A stretch of DNA of 64,000 nucleotides from CAZWCX01 sp964632945 (GCA_964632945.1 CAZWCX010000022.1:1-64000), one strand, 5' to 3'; numbered from the stretch's first letter, positions 48,510-57,883 are shown. Notes: generated by a model from the sequence alone, not told the origin. Made by a program: numbers and translations.

Positions 48510-50996
48510 CAAGTCCGCCGGGTCTTCCATGGTCAGGTACCCGTTGGCCACGAGCAGGTCTTCCCAGCCGTCGTTGTTGAGGTCGGCGAAATTGGAGCCC
48601 CAGGCCCATCGCCCCATTTCCACGGCGGCCTCGGCGCTCACCTCTTCGAAGCGGCCGTCGCCGTGGTTGCGCAGGAGGGTGTTTCCCTTGGCAAACCGTT
48701 GCCAGCGGCGCTTGGTCCCCGGGTCCTCGAAGGGTCGGAACTTCTCGTTGTAGGTTACCCTCCCGCCGGCGGACGACCACATGTTCGCGACGTAGATGTC
48801 GAAGCGACCGTCCCGGTCGAAGTCGCCCCAGTGGGCGGACATGCCCGAGCCGAAGTCCTCGGCCCCCGCCGCGCGTCCGACATCCACGAATTTCCCGCCA
48901 TCGTTGCGCCACAGGTTGTTCGGACCGTAATCGTTGGCCACGTAGAGGTCGGGGTCGCCGTCGTCGTCGAAATCCTCCCAGCAGGCCGCCAGGCTGTGCC
49001 GCCGATTGTCCGCCTCGAGCCCGCACTCGGCGGTCACGTCGGTGAAGGTCCAACCGCCGTCGTTGCGGAACAAATGGTTCGGTCCTCCGTCGGTGGCATC
49101 ATGGTAGACGAACGTCCCGGTTGTGATCTGGGGCTTGCCCACCTGCCAACCATCGTTGACGCACACGAACAGGTCGAGGTCGCCGTCCAGATCGTAGTCC
49201 GCGGCGCACATCGATTGCGTATCGGGGTTGGCTTTGACCGATGCCGCGATGCGGAAGCGTCCGGAACCGTCGTTTTCGAGCACGAGCAGGCATTCGAGCA
49301 TGGCCAGGGCGAGATCCTGGTCGCCGTCGCCGTCGAGGTCGAGGAACAAGGCGCTGGAGGTGAGATCGAGGAAATCGATGCCGGCCTCCGAGGACCGGTC
49401 GGTCACGGTGCCGTCGGGGTTCTGCACGAACAAGCGGTTGGGCAGCCCGGACGGTTGGCAGACGTACACGTCTTCGAGACCGTCTCCGTTCGCGTCCCCG
49501 ATGGCGAGTCCGCAGCGCGAGAAGATCTGGAACCCGACCGCCGACTCCACCCGGGTCCACCAGTGATTGTACCCGTGCATCAGGTGCTCGTCGAAGGCGC
49601 GGTTTCCCTTGAGCACCCCGAGGGTGATGTCGGAGAACCAGTCACCCTGTGCGGTGCGGCTCTCGATCTCCTCGTAATCCGGGACGCCGATCCAGGCGAC
49701 GAGCGGGGTGGTGGCGTCGGGACCGGCGACCCAGCGGACCTGCCAGATCGAGTTCACCTGGGTGGAGCCGGAAGCGGTGCGGCCGTAGATCTGGAAATCG
49801 ACGAGGGTATCCGTATGGCCTTGCCCGGGGACGACCCGGTAGATCTTGAACTTGTGGCGGATCGACGAGGCCCCGGCCACGATTTGGCCCTGGCGGGCGA
49901 GCGCCTCGCGCAACCCCTCCGGCCCGCGCAGGGGATCCAGATCGGGTTGAGCGGGGAACTCGCTTGGCCCGACCGAGCGGCGTACGACGGCGAAGGCATC
50001 GGTGTACGCGGTCTGCAGCGGTTCCGGCCGGAGTCCGGCGGTGTGGAAAGACGGGGTGGCGAGGCGGGACAAATCGAGGCCCGCCCGTGCGGCCGGGTCG
50101 GGGATGGTTTTGGCGAGCCGGTCCAGTTGGGCCTTCGCATGTTCGGCAAAGACCTCGGTGTCCCAGCCGTCCTTGCTGGGGTCGTCGATCTGCTCCGCGG
50201 GCAGGATGAGGCGGCTGGCGATCCGGTCGGTCGCGTTACGATCCGACCCGTCGGCCTGGGGCGCGGGATTCGCGGGGGGGCCGCCGCGCGCCGGGGGGGC
50301 GTGATTTCCGGGACGGGCGGCCGGGACTTCCTGGGGTGGGGTGTTCTGACTCACCCGGCGGTCGCGCGCGACGGGGTTCGACTTTCCCCCGAAGGCCGAT
50401 CCGTCCGGGGCGGTCCCCGGTCCCGGGCCGGGCAAGGCGCCGGTTTTCTTGAAGATGCTGTGGCTCACCCCGAAGAAAAGGATCAAGGCGGCCAGGAACG
50501 CGAGGATCGCCACCAGGGCCCAGGGGCTGACGTTGTCGCCGGCCGTCGTTCCGGCCGGAACGGGATCCAGGCGAAGCGGCACGTTCGGCGCAGGGGCGGT
50601 GGGAGGGCGAAGGGGGGGCGTCGCAGCCGGCGGTGCGGGCGCTGCGGAGGGCTGCGCCGGGGCCGGAGCGATGGCGGAAGAGGGTGGAGTCGCCGGCGCC
50701 GCGGGCGGGCGGTCGGCGGCCGGAAGGGCCGTGGCCGCGGGGGACACGGGCGGGGGCGTACGGATTTCGGGGGCCGGAGCGGTCGGCGCGGGAGTCGCGG
50801 CGGCGACCGGCGGGGCGGCCGCAGGGGCCGCGGGGACGGGGGCCCCGGTCGTGGGGGCGGGAACGAGCGAGGGGATCGGCGCGTCGTCTCGGGCGTGGAT
50901 CGGGGGTTGCATGGAGTCGGGCTTTGAGACGGCCCCCGGCGGCGCCGGATTCGGTTCGCCCTGGCCCTTGTTCTTCTTCTTGTTCTTTTTGCCCAT
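48507..50996 (-). CDS. N-terminal part of the CRTAC1-like protein: Pro/Ala-rich tail, membrane helix, FG-GAP/VCBS repeats
   Basis: The 829-residue product, up to the TGA at 48507, starts at the ATG at 50996 with GGGAGGAG upstream. It has a Lys-rich start (MGKKNKKKNKG), a 130-residue Pro/Ala-rich cytoplasmic segment and a membrane helix at about 157-178 (WALVAILAFLAALILFFGV). Outside are a domain of about 300 residues and at least six FG-GAP repeats with DxDxDG calcium sites (GDANGDGLEDVYV, DLDGDGDQDLALA, DYDLDGDLDLFV, DFDDDGDPDLYVAND, DFDRDGRFDIYVANMW, DLNNDGWEDLLVANGYL). It stops after EDPADL. Read through, the protein has 1467 residues. It follows the UspA gene by 105 bp. Confidence 0.88.
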   Translation of the reverse strand: MGKKNKKKNKGQGEPNPAPPGAVSKPDSMQPPIHARDDAPIPSLVPAPTTGAPVPAAPAAAPPVAAATPAPTAPAPEIRTPPPVSPAATALPAADRPPAAPATPPSSAIAPAPAQPSAAPAPPAATPPLRPPTAPAPNVPLRLDPVPAGTTAGDNVSPWALVAILAFLAALILFFGVSHSIFKKTGALPGPGPGTAPDGSAFGGKSNPVARDRRVSQNTPPQEVPAARPGNHAPPARGGPPANPAPQADGSDRNATDRIASRLILPAEQIDDPSKDGWDTEVFAEHAKAQLDRLAKTIPDPAARAGLDLSRLATPSFHTAGLRPEPLQTAYTDAFAVVRRSVGPSEFPAQPDLDPLRGPEGLREALARQGQIVAGASSIRHKFKIYRVVPGQGHTDTLVDFQIYGRTASGSTQVNSIWQVRWVAGPDATTPLVAWIGVPDYEEIESRTAQGDWFSDITLGVLKGNRAFDEHLMHGYNHWWTRVESAVGFQIFSRCGLAIGDANGDGLEDVYVCQPSGLPNRLFVQNPDGTVTDRSSEAGIDFLDLTSSALFLDLDGDGDQDLALAMLECLLVLENDGSGRFRIAASVKANPDTQSMCAADYDLDGDLDLFVCVNDGWQVGKPQITTGTFVYHDATDGGPNHLFRNDGGWTFTDVTAECGLEADNRRHSLAACWEDFDDDGDPDLYVANDYGPNNLWRNDGGKFVDVGRAAGAEDFGSGMSAHWGDFDRDGRFDIYVANMWSSAGGRVTYNEKFRPFEDPGTKRRWQRFAKGNTLLRNHGDGRFEEVSAEAAVEMGRWAWGSNFADLNNDGWEDLLVANGYLTMEDPADL

Positions 50997-51101
50997 GGAC
51001 TCCTCCCAGCCGTCAGGTCAGGACCGGATCACGCGACGGGACCGCCCCCCGAGGAACCGCCGCTCGACCCGGCGAGACGGCGGCCTCCCCGCGACGCAAC
51101 A

Positions 51102-52010
51102 CTAGATTTTGGCGAAACCGGGCGGCCGGGGCAGATGCGAGGCGGCCTCGACCATCTCCGGGACCATCGACTTGGCCGTCTTTCCCTGCCCCTTCGGCAC
51201 GGCCACCTTCTTGCGATCGAGCCGCGACAGGAACGCGGTGCGGAGCACGAGCATGGGGACTTCGCTCCCGCGCAGGATCTCCTCGGCGACGCTGCCGAAG
51301 CGGACGCGGTCGAGTCCCGTCCGTCCGTGGGTGGTCAGCGCGATCAGGCCCGCGCCCGATTTCCGGGCGGTTTCCAACACCTGTTTCACCGGATCGCCGG
51401 CGACCTTCTCCAAGGTCGCCTCGATGCCGAGGGAGACCAAGGTCTTTTTCGCGCTTTCCAGGTTCTCCGCCGCGAGGGACTCGGGGACCGGGGCGGGGGT
51501 GACGTGCAGGAGCGATACCTTGGCCGCGAGCGCCTTCGCCAGGTCCCCGACCAGGGGGAGGATTTTCGACGACCGATTGGAGCCGTCGAGCGGGATGAGG
51601 ATCCGCTTGGGCGGCTTCGGGTCCACGTGCGGGCGGGCGAGGTAGAGCGGCAATCGCGACTTCCGCAGCAATTCCTCCGCGGCGCTGCCGTACAGGAGTC
51701 GTTTGATCCCGGCGCGTCCGTGCGTCACCAGCGCGATCAGGTCGTAGTTGCGGAACATGGAGAGCGCCAGCAACTGGCGCTGCGGGTTCCCTTTCAGCAG
51801 CGCGGCATCGACATTCTCGAACCGGTCCTGCACCCGGATCTGCAATTCCGCCAGGTAGGACCTCCCTCCGGCGATCGCGGCCGCGTTTCGGTCCGCCACG
51901 TGCGCCAGGTGGACGGCGGCGTTGCACACCCGGGCGAGCGTTTCGACGTGGGCGAGGATCTTCTCGGAGGTCTGCGACCCGTCCAGGGGCACGAGGATGT
52001 TGCGGAACAT
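51102..52010 (-). CDS. Tandem universal stress protein (UspA)
   Basis: The product has 302 residues and contains two UspA domains: MFRNILVPLDGSQTSEKILA to YGSAAEELLRKSRLPLYLAR, and PKRILIPLDGSNRSSKILPL to FGSVAEEILRGSEVPMLVLR. Each has the ATP-binding-type G-x2-G-x9-G(S) loop (THGRAGIKRLLYGSAAEE and THGRTGLDRVRFGSVAEE). A C-terminal extension of about 35 residues is basic. AGGAG is 6-8 nt from the ATG, and a TTGATC-N17-CATAAT promoter is upstream. It shares its strand with the CRTAC1-like gene. Cytosolic stress-response role is by family. Confidence 0.95.
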   Translation of the reverse strand: MFRNILVPLDGSQTSEKILAHVETLARVCNAAVHLAHVADRNAAAIAGGRSYLAELQIRVQDRFENVDAALLKGNPQRQLLALSMFRNYDLIALVTHGRAGIKRLLYGSAAEELLRKSRLPLYLARPHVDPKPPKRILIPLDGSNRSSKILPLVGDLAKALAAKVSLLHVTPAPVPESLAAENLESAKKTLVSLGIEATLEKVAGDPVKQVLETARKSGAGLIALTTHGRTGLDRVRFGSVAEEILRGSEVPMLVLRTAFLSRLDRKKVAVPKGQGKTAKSMVPEMVEAASHLPRPPGFAKI

Positions 52011-52054
52011 CGAGAACTCCTGATGTTGGTCTTGAAGGACGAACCCGGTGTACC

Positions 52055-52083
52055 ATTATGGACAGGGGGACTGCCCGGATCAA
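52055..52083 (-). promoter_or_regulatory. Predicted promoter of the UspA gene
   Basis: On the minus strand TTGATC (52078-52083) and CATAAT (52055-52060) are spaced 17 bp, 45 nt upstream of the ATG. The divergent GMC gene has a TACACT -10-like element at 52133-52138 with no clear -35. Confidence 0.5.
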
Positions 52084-52156
52084 CCCAATCTTGGTGCGGT
52101 GAAATTGCCTCCCCGGCATCGGGCGCCGGTGCTACACTCCGCGCGGGAGCGACAAA

Positions 52157-53734
52157 ATGGACTGGGACTACCTGATCATCGGCTCGGGATTCGGGGGCAG
52201 CGTGAGCGCTCTCCGCCTGGCGGAGAAAGGCTGGCGCGTCCTGACGCTCGAGAAGGGGCGCCGGTTCTCGCCGGAGGACTTCCCGCGCACGAACTGGGAC
52301 CTCCGGCGGTGGATGTGGCTGCCGCGCCTGGGGCTGCGCGGGCTGTTCCAAATGACTTTCTTCCGGCACGTCACGGTCCTTTCGGGCGTCGGCGTGGGCG
52401 GGGGGTCGCTCGTCTACGCCAACACGCTGCCGGTGCCGAAGGATTCGTTCTTCGCCGCGTCGACCTGGGGGCGGTTGGCGGACTGGAAGCGCGAGCTGGC
52501 GCCGCACTACGCGACCGCGTTGCGCATGCTGGGAGCGACGAAGAATCCGCTCCGCACGCCGGCCGACGAGGTCCTCCGCGACGTCGCGCGCGAGATCGGG
52601 CGGGAGGACCAGCATCATCCGACCGAGGTCGGGGTCTTCTTCGGGGAGCCCGGGCGCACGGTCGCGGATCCGTATTTCGGCGGAGAGGGGCCGGCGCGCA
52701 CAGGGTGCATCGCCTGCGGCGGCTGCATGCTCGGTTGCCGTCATGGGGCGAAGAACACGCTCGACCGGAATTACCTCTACCTGGCCGAGAAACGCGGCCT
52801 GGTGATCCAGCCGGAGACCGAAGCCACCTGGGTAAGGCCCCTTCCCGGGGGCGGGTTCGCGGTCGAGGCCCTGGAAGGGCTGCTCCCCGGGCCGCGGCGA
52901 CGCCGCCGATTCACGGCGCGAAACGTCGTCTTCTCCGGCGGCGTGCTCGGCACGGTCCCGCTCCTCCTGCGCTTGCGGGAGAGCCCGCAGGGCCTGCCCG
53001 CCCTCTCGCCGCGCGTCGGCTCGTTCGTGCGCACCAACTCGGAAGCCCTCATCGGCGTGGTCTCCCGGCGCCCCGAGATCGACTTGTCGAAAGGCATTTC
53101 GATCACCTCGATCCTCCACACGGATTCGCATTCCCACATCGAGCCGGTCCGCTATCCGGAAGGTTCGGACTTCTTCCGCGTGCTGGCATGGCCATCGGTC
53201 GACGGCGGCGGAATGTTCGCGCGGCTTCGCAAGGTGGTCGCCGAGTGCATCCGCAACCCCCGTCGGGTGTGGGATGCGGTGCGCGTTCCCGCCTGGGCGA
53301 AGCAGACGCTGATCCTCCTCTACATGCGCACGCTGGAGGGTTGCCTGCGCATGCGCCTCGGCCGGTCCGCGTACACGGGGTTCGCGCGCGGCGTCGTCAC
53401 CGACCTGGAAGACGGTCCGCCGCCGAGCGCCTTCATGCCGGAAGCGACCGACCTCGCCGCCCGCGTGGCCCGGCGGATCGATGGACTGCCGACCACGCTC
53501 GTGACCGAGACCGTCCTCGGCGTGCCGAGCACCGCGCACATTCTCGGCGGAGCCTGCATGGGGGCCAACCCCTCGGAAGGCGTGATCGACCACCGCCATC
53601 GCGTCTTCGGATATGACGGCCTCTACGTGCTCGACGGTTCCGCGGTATCCGCGAATCCGGGCGTCAATCCGTCGCTGACGATCACCGCGATGGCGGAGCG
53701 GGCGATGTCGTTCATCCCGGCGAAGGGACACTGA
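52157..53734 (+). CDS. GMC-type FAD-dependent oxidoreductase (cholesterol-oxidase-like)
   Basis: The product has 525 residues. The FAD-binding motif is YLIIGSGFGGSVSALRLAEKG, continuing GVGVGGGSLVYANTL. A Cys cluster (GCIACGGCMLGCRHGAKNTL) is followed by DRNYLYLAE; this segment is characteristic of a cholesterol-oxidase-like GMC subgroup with iron-sulfur-like Cys spacing. The C-terminus has HILGGACMGANP, FGYDGLYVLDGSAVSANPG and NPSLTITAMAERA, the conserved GMC end. No signal peptide. Substrate is an alcohol or sterol-like compound by family; unknown here. The lipase-maturation-like gene follows after 25 bp and is presumably in the same operon. Confidence 0.93.
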   Translation: MDWDYLIIGSGFGGSVSALRLAEKGWRVLTLEKGRRFSPEDFPRTNWDLRRWMWLPRLGLRGLFQMTFFRHVTVLSGVGVGGGSLVYANTLPVPKDSFFAASTWGRLADWKRELAPHYATALRMLGATKNPLRTPADEVLRDVAREIGREDQHHPTEVGVFFGEPGRTVADPYFGGEGPARTGCIACGGCMLGCRHGAKNTLDRNYLYLAEKRGLVIQPETEATWVRPLPGGGFAVEALEGLLPGPRRRRRFTARNVVFSGGVLGTVPLLLRLRESPQGLPALSPRVGSFVRTNSEALIGVVSRRPEIDLSKGISITSILHTDSHSHIEPVRYPEGSDFFRVLAWPSVDGGGMFARLRKVVAECIRNPRRVWDAVRVPAWAKQTLILLYMRTLEGCLRMRLGRSAYTGFARGVVTDLEDGPPPSAFMPEATDLAARVARRIDGLPTTLVTETVLGVPSTAHILGGACMGANPSEGVIDHRHRVFGYDGLYVLDGSAVSANPGVNPSLTITAMAERAMSFIPAKGH

Positions 53735-53759
53735 CGCCCGGCCGACCGGAGGGACGGCC

Positions 53760-55334
53760 ATGGACCCGATGCCGCGCGCGCGCGCCGCCTGGACGGCCTT
53801 CACCCATCGGCCGCCGGGCTGCGATTCCCACTGGCTCACCCGCACGATGCTCCTGCGCCTGTTCGGCTTCGTCTACTTCGTCGCCTTCCTCTCGCTGGCG
53901 CACCAGGTCCTGCCGCTGCTCGGCAGCGACGGCCTGCTCCCGGTGGAGCAGAGATTCGAGCGCTGGCGCGCGCACTTCGGGGACGACCTGCGCCGGTTCG
54001 CCGAGGTCCCGTCGATCTTCTGGTTCGACCACTCCGACGGCTTCCTCCTCGGGATGGCGTGGACCGGGGTCGCGCTCTCGCTGCCGGTGATGGCGGGGTA
54101 CGCCAACGTCCCGTGGATGACCGTCCTGTGGGCGCTCTACCTGTCCTTCGTCCACGTCGGCCAGGCCTGGTTCGCATTCGGCTGGGAACTCCAGATGTCC
54201 GAGACCGGCTTCCTGGCCATCTTTCTCGTGCCGCTGCTCGATCCGCGTCCGTTCCCCGCCCGCCCGCCCCCGGTGCAGGTGATCTGGCTCTACCGCTGGC
54301 TGATCGCGCGCATGATGCTGGGGGCCGGCCTGATCAAGCTGCGCGGCGACGATTGCTGGGTCGAGCTCACCTGCCTGTGCACGCACTACGAAACGCAACC
54401 GATCCCGAATCCGATCAGCCGCGTGCTGCACGCCATGCCGGTCTGGTTCCACCAGCTCGGCTGCGCCTTCAACCACGTCGTGGAACTGATCGTCCCGTTC
54501 TTTGCATTCGGTCCGCCGCGGGCGCGGCGGGTCGCCGGGATCCTGTTCCTGGTCTTCCAGTTTCTTTTGCTGGGCAGCGGGAATCTCTCGTTCCTGAACG
54601 TGCTCACCATGGTGCCGGCACTCGCCTGCCTCGACGACGGCATGTGGCGAAGGTTGGTTCCGGCGCGCTGGAGCGCAGCGGCGGAGCGCGCGGCCGAGGG
54701 GGCGCGCGCGACGGCGGCCCAGCGCATCGCCGCCTGGACCGTGACCGGCCTGGTCGCCTTCCTCAGCCTTCCGCCCGTGGCCAACCTGATCGCACCCGAC
54801 CAGATCATGAATCTCTCGTTCAACTCCCTCTACCTGGTCAATTCGTACGGCGCGTTCGGCGCGGTGGATTCGGAGCGGATCGAGCTCGTGGTGCAAGGCA
54901 CGACCGACGAGGCCCCCGGCCCGGACACGGTCTGGCGCGAATACGAGTTCAAGGCGAAGCCGACGGACCTGCGGCGTCGTCCCCCCTTCGTCGCCCCGTA
55001 TCACTACCGGCTCGATTGGCTGGTCTGGTTCGCGCACCGGGGGCCCCCGGAACGCCATCCCTGGCTGGTCCACCTGGTCTGGAAGCTGCTTCACAACGAT
55101 CCGGGCGCGCTGGGGCTGCTCGCGGGAAATCCCTTCCCGGAGGCGCCGCCGCGGTGGATCCGCGTGGAGCGGTATGTCTACCGGTTCACGCCCCTCGGGG
55201 CCGGAGCGTACTGGTCGCGGACCCGGCGGGGGGCCTGGCTGAAGCCGGTGTCGAACGACGACTTCGACCTGCTCCTCTTCCTGAGCGACCGCGGCTGGCA
55301 TCCCGACCAGGTGGCGGAGCGGAAGAAGCGCTGA
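53760..55334 (+). CDS. Lipase maturation factor-like membrane protein
   Basis: The product has 524 residues. It carries the LMF1-family pattern: RLFGFVYFVAFLSLAHQV, LLPVEQRFERW, WFDHSDGFL, VGQAWFAFGWELQMSETGFLAIFL (partly listed), ARMMLGAGLIKLRGDDCW, CLCTHYETQPIPNP, SRVLHAMPVWFHQL and NHVVELIVPFF. About five to eight membrane helices fill the first 350 residues, and a soluble C-terminal domain follows. Animal LMF1 helps lipases mature in the ER; bacterial members have no known substrate. Pairing with a GMC oxidoreductase on one transcript suggests a joint role in an envelope lipid or sterol-like compound, which is inference. Confidence 0.93.
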   Translation: MDPMPRARAAWTAFTHRPPGCDSHWLTRTMLLRLFGFVYFVAFLSLAHQVLPLLGSDGLLPVEQRFERWRAHFGDDLRRFAEVPSIFWFDHSDGFLLGMAWTGVALSLPVMAGYANVPWMTVLWALYLSFVHVGQAWFAFGWELQMSETGFLAIFLVPLLDPRPFPARPPPVQVIWLYRWLIARMMLGAGLIKLRGDDCWVELTCLCTHYETQPIPNPISRVLHAMPVWFHQLGCAFNHVVELIVPFFAFGPPRARRVAGILFLVFQFLLLGSGNLSFLNVLTMVPALACLDDGMWRRLVPARWSAAAERAAEGARATAAQRIAAWTVTGLVAFLSLPPVANLIAPDQIMNLSFNSLYLVNSYGAFGAVDSERIELVVQGTTDEAPGPDTVWREYEFKAKPTDLRRRPPFVAPYHYRLDWLVWFAHRGPPERHPWLVHLVWKLLHNDPGALGLLAGNPFPEAPPRWIRVERYVYRFTPLGAGAYWSRTRRGAWLKPVSNDDFDLLLFLSDRGWHPDQVAERKKR

Positions 55335-55373
55335 CGCGGAGGGGCGGGGCGCGCCCCGACCGGATCGGGTCCG

Positions 55374-55748
55374 TCAGGTCCGCGCTCCCGCCTCGCCCGC
55401 GGCGATCCGCTCCCGGAACCACGCGCAGACCGTGTCCCGTTCCACGGCCATCGACCAGACGAGCACGGCGTACTGGGGGATCGCGATCACGGCGTCGAGG
55501 TAGAAGAGCTCGAGGTCGGTGCGGATGAAGACCAGGCCCGGCGTGAGCAGGGCGGTGGCCCAGAAGACGACCCAGCGGACCCGGACCGGGGGCTTTCCCG
55601 CGCGGGCCCGCGCGGTGCCGGCCATGCGGAGGACGGCGACGATCAGCAGGAGATCGGCGCCGCTCCAGGCGATGGCCAGCGCCTTCAGCCAGGGGAGCCC
55701 GACGTCATGGTCGAACCCCTCGGCGATCTGGAGCAGCAGGGACTCCAT
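55374..55748 (-). CDS. Small membrane protein of unknown function
   Basis: The product has 124 residues and three or four predicted membrane helices (WLKALAIAWSGADLLLIVAVL, VRWVVFWATALLTPGLVFI and YLDAVIAIPQYAVLVWSM). Charged residues are in the loops and the short C-terminal tail. It lies 10 bp downstream of another membrane protein on the same strand, so the two are likely co-expressed. No family recognised. Confidence 0.72.
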   Translation of the reverse strand: MESLLLQIAEGFDHDVGLPWLKALAIAWSGADLLLIVAVLRMAGTARARAGKPPVRVRWVVFWATALLTPGLVFIRTDLELFYLDAVIAIPQYAVLVWSMAVERDTVCAWFRERIAAGEAGART

Positions 55749-55758
55749 GGGGCGTCTC

Positions 55759-56322
55759 CTAACCCTGGCGGACCAGCCGGCGCCAGGCGCGGACGGCGAA
55801 GATGGCGAGCAGCCACTCGAGGATCACGCAGAGGGCGCAGGCGATGCGGCAATAGAAGGCGGACAGGTTTCCGATCTCGTCTTCCCCGAGGCCGTGGCGA
55901 TCGACGAGCCGGACGGTGGCGGCGAGGTAGATCCCGTACAGGAGAAAGGACCCGCCCACGAGCAGGGCGCCCATCACGCGCAGCACCATCGGAGGGGCGT
56001 GGTCGTCCCCGCGCAGCAGGCCGTCCAGGCGCACGAGATAGACCAGGATGATTTGCTCGACGGCGACGATGAGGGTCGCCACCAGGTTCCACAATCCCCA
56101 GGTGAACAGGTGCCGGCGATGGCCCGGCAGGGCGTCGAGCCGGTCCCCGAGCGCCGCTTCTCCGCCCAGGACCAGCGCGGAAAGCGTCGCGGCGCCGACG
56201 GCGCAGAGCAGCCAGGCGGGTCGTTGCGACCGGTCGCTCCCCTCCACCCGCGTCAGCCAGGCGCGCGCCTGCAGGAGGAGCACGACCTCCGCGAAGAGGC
56301 AGGTGAGCCAGATGGAGCGCAT
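55759..56322 (-). CDS. Multi-pass membrane protein of unknown function
   Basis: The product has 187 residues with five or more helices (SIWLTCLFAEVVLLLQA, WLLCAVGAATLSALVL, WGLWNLVATLIVAVEQIILV, GALLVGGSFLLYGIYLA, IACALCVILEWLLAIF). GGAG lies 8 nt from the ATG at 56322, so this start is preferred to the ATG at 56358, which has no ribosome site. It precedes the small membrane gene by 10 bp. No family recognised; it may be a sensor or a subunit. Confidence 0.75.
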   Translation of the reverse strand: MRSIWLTCLFAEVVLLLQARAWLTRVEGSDRSQRPAWLLCAVGAATLSALVLGGEAALGDRLDALPGHRRHLFTWGLWNLVATLIVAVEQIILVYLVRLDGLLRGDDHAPPMVLRVMGALLVGGSFLLYGIYLAATVRLVDRHGLGEDEIGNLSAFYCRIACALCVILEWLLAIFAVRAWRRLVRQG

Positions 56323-56440
56323 GAGAAACTCTCCGTCCACCCGATTCGATCCTCCCATGCGGTTCGGAGGCGGGAACCCGGGATCGGAATCCCGTCCCGC
56401 GGGAAGTCCGCGAACCGGCCGGCCGTCCCCGATTCGCGCG

Positions 56441-57883
56441 TCAGCGCGTGCGTTTGCGCAGTTCCTCCAGGGCCGCCTGGAAGGTGGGGTCGCCGGCGCC
56501 TTCGTGCGCGACTTCGACGTCGGGGCGGATCCCGATGCCTTCGGGGGAGGTCCCGTCCGGGAGCAGATCCACCCAGCGGGAGAACCAGACCGAGACGCCG
56601 TTCGGCAGGTCGACCGGGGCCGGGTTGCCGCTCGAACCGCGCGTGGCGCGGCCGACCAGGGTCACGTGGGGGAGGGCGCGCATCATCTTGGCGAATCCCT
56701 CCCCGCTGCTCATACAGCGGGGACCGATCAGGCAGACGATCGGACGCGTGAACGAACCTTCCGACCGGGGCCCGATCCGCCGCTCGGGGCCGTCGACGAG
56801 GTCCCCCGCCCCGGGGCCGGACCGGAAGCGCGAGCGCGCGTAGACCCGGGTCGTATCGGTGAAGAAGGACGCGATGCGCTGGGCCCGGACCTCGTCGCCG
56901 CCTCCGTTGGCGCGCAGGTCCAGCAGGAAGCCCGGGGCGTCGAGGAGGCCGGCCAGGGCCGCCTCGATCTCGCGATACGGGGCGTCCTCGCCGCCCAGGG
57001 TTCCGATCGCCAGGCAGGCGAATCCCTCCGCGGTGCGGCCGATGAAGCCGACCTTGCCGAACTGGCGCACGTCCTTCAGGACCGACGAAACCGCGCGGTA
57101 GTTGAAATTGTCCTGCACCGCGTCCGTCCAGGTCGCGACTTGCCGTCCTTCGGGGTCGACGAGGAAGACGTGCAGGTCGCGCAGTTCGGCGAGCATCTCG
57201 CGGGCGGCCGCGATGAACTGCGGGACGTCCCCGGCCGCTTCGATCCGGGGCCGGTGGCGCTCGACGAGGGCCTGCGGATCGATGCCGCGGTGGGCGAAGT
57301 AGCTGTAGTGCCGGGTCAGGGCTTCCGCGAGCAACGCGAAACTCTCCCGGGGTTCGCAGGCGCGGAACGAGACGTCGCGCACCTCCATGCTTCCCATCTT
57401 CGACAGGAAGACGGTGACGGTCGCGGTGCGCGTCCCGAGCGGCGCGCGCGCGATCATGAGATCGGACGCCCAGTCGCGCGCGCGAACGTCCACGACCCGC
57501 AGGGCGAGTCGGTTTCCGGAGGCATCCTGGAATTGGACGCCGACGTACGCGTTCTCGTGCCCCCCCGGCTGGGCGCGCAGGTCGACGGCACGGGCCCGGA
57601 AGCCGAGCCGGTAGACGATCCCCGCCGACGCCGGGCAGGCCTGGGTCGCCATGCGCCAGACGCACGTTGCCGCGTCCCCGGAGAGTCGAAGCCCGCCCCC
57701 TTCTGCCCGGTCGACGATGGACTCCTTCCCCTGGCCCTTCATCGCGCCGATTTCGAGCGACCACGCGGTCGGGAGCGGACCCTGCCAGTCCGCGAAATCG
57801 CCGTTGCGGAGGGCGGACTCCTCACCCCAGGCCGCGACCGCAGCGAGGAAGGAGGCGACGACGAAACCCGCGAGCCTGATCAC
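56441..57883 (-). CDS. S41-family tail-specific peptidase, secreted
   Basis: The product has 480 residues with a signal peptide (LAGFVVASFLAAVAAWG). Residues about 25-180 form a beta-rich N-terminal module (carbohydrate-binding-like). The S41 core follows: LLDLRANGGGDEVRAQRI, then SSGEGFAKMMRALPH with the nucleophilic Ser, RGSSGNPAPVDLPN and GIGIRPDVEVAH. A catalytic Lys about four to five residues after the Ser fits (SGEGFAK). There is no PDZ domain visible, unlike CtpA/Prc, so it is closer to the retinol-binding-protein-like S41 group. It is probably its own transcript. Confidence 0.9.
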   Translation of the reverse strand: MIRLAGFVVASFLAAVAAWGEESALRNGDFADWQGPLPTAWSLEIGAMKGQGKESIVDRAEGGGLRLSGDAATCVWRMATQACPASAGIVYRLGFRARAVDLRAQPGGHENAYVGVQFQDASGNRLALRVVDVRARDWASDLMIARAPLGTRTATVTVFLSKMGSMEVRDVSFRACEPRESFALLAEALTRHYSYFAHRGIDPQALVERHRPRIEAAGDVPQFIAAAREMLAELRDLHVFLVDPEGRQVATWTDAVQDNFNYRAVSSVLKDVRQFGKVGFIGRTAEGFACLAIGTLGGEDAPYREIEAALAGLLDAPGFLLDLRANGGGDEVRAQRIASFFTDTTRVYARSRFRSGPGAGDLVDGPERRIGPRSEGSFTRPIVCLIGPRCMSSGEGFAKMMRALPHVTLVGRATRGSSGNPAPVDLPNGVSVWFSRWVDLLPDGTSPEGIGIRPDVEVAHEGAGDPTFQAALEELRKRTR

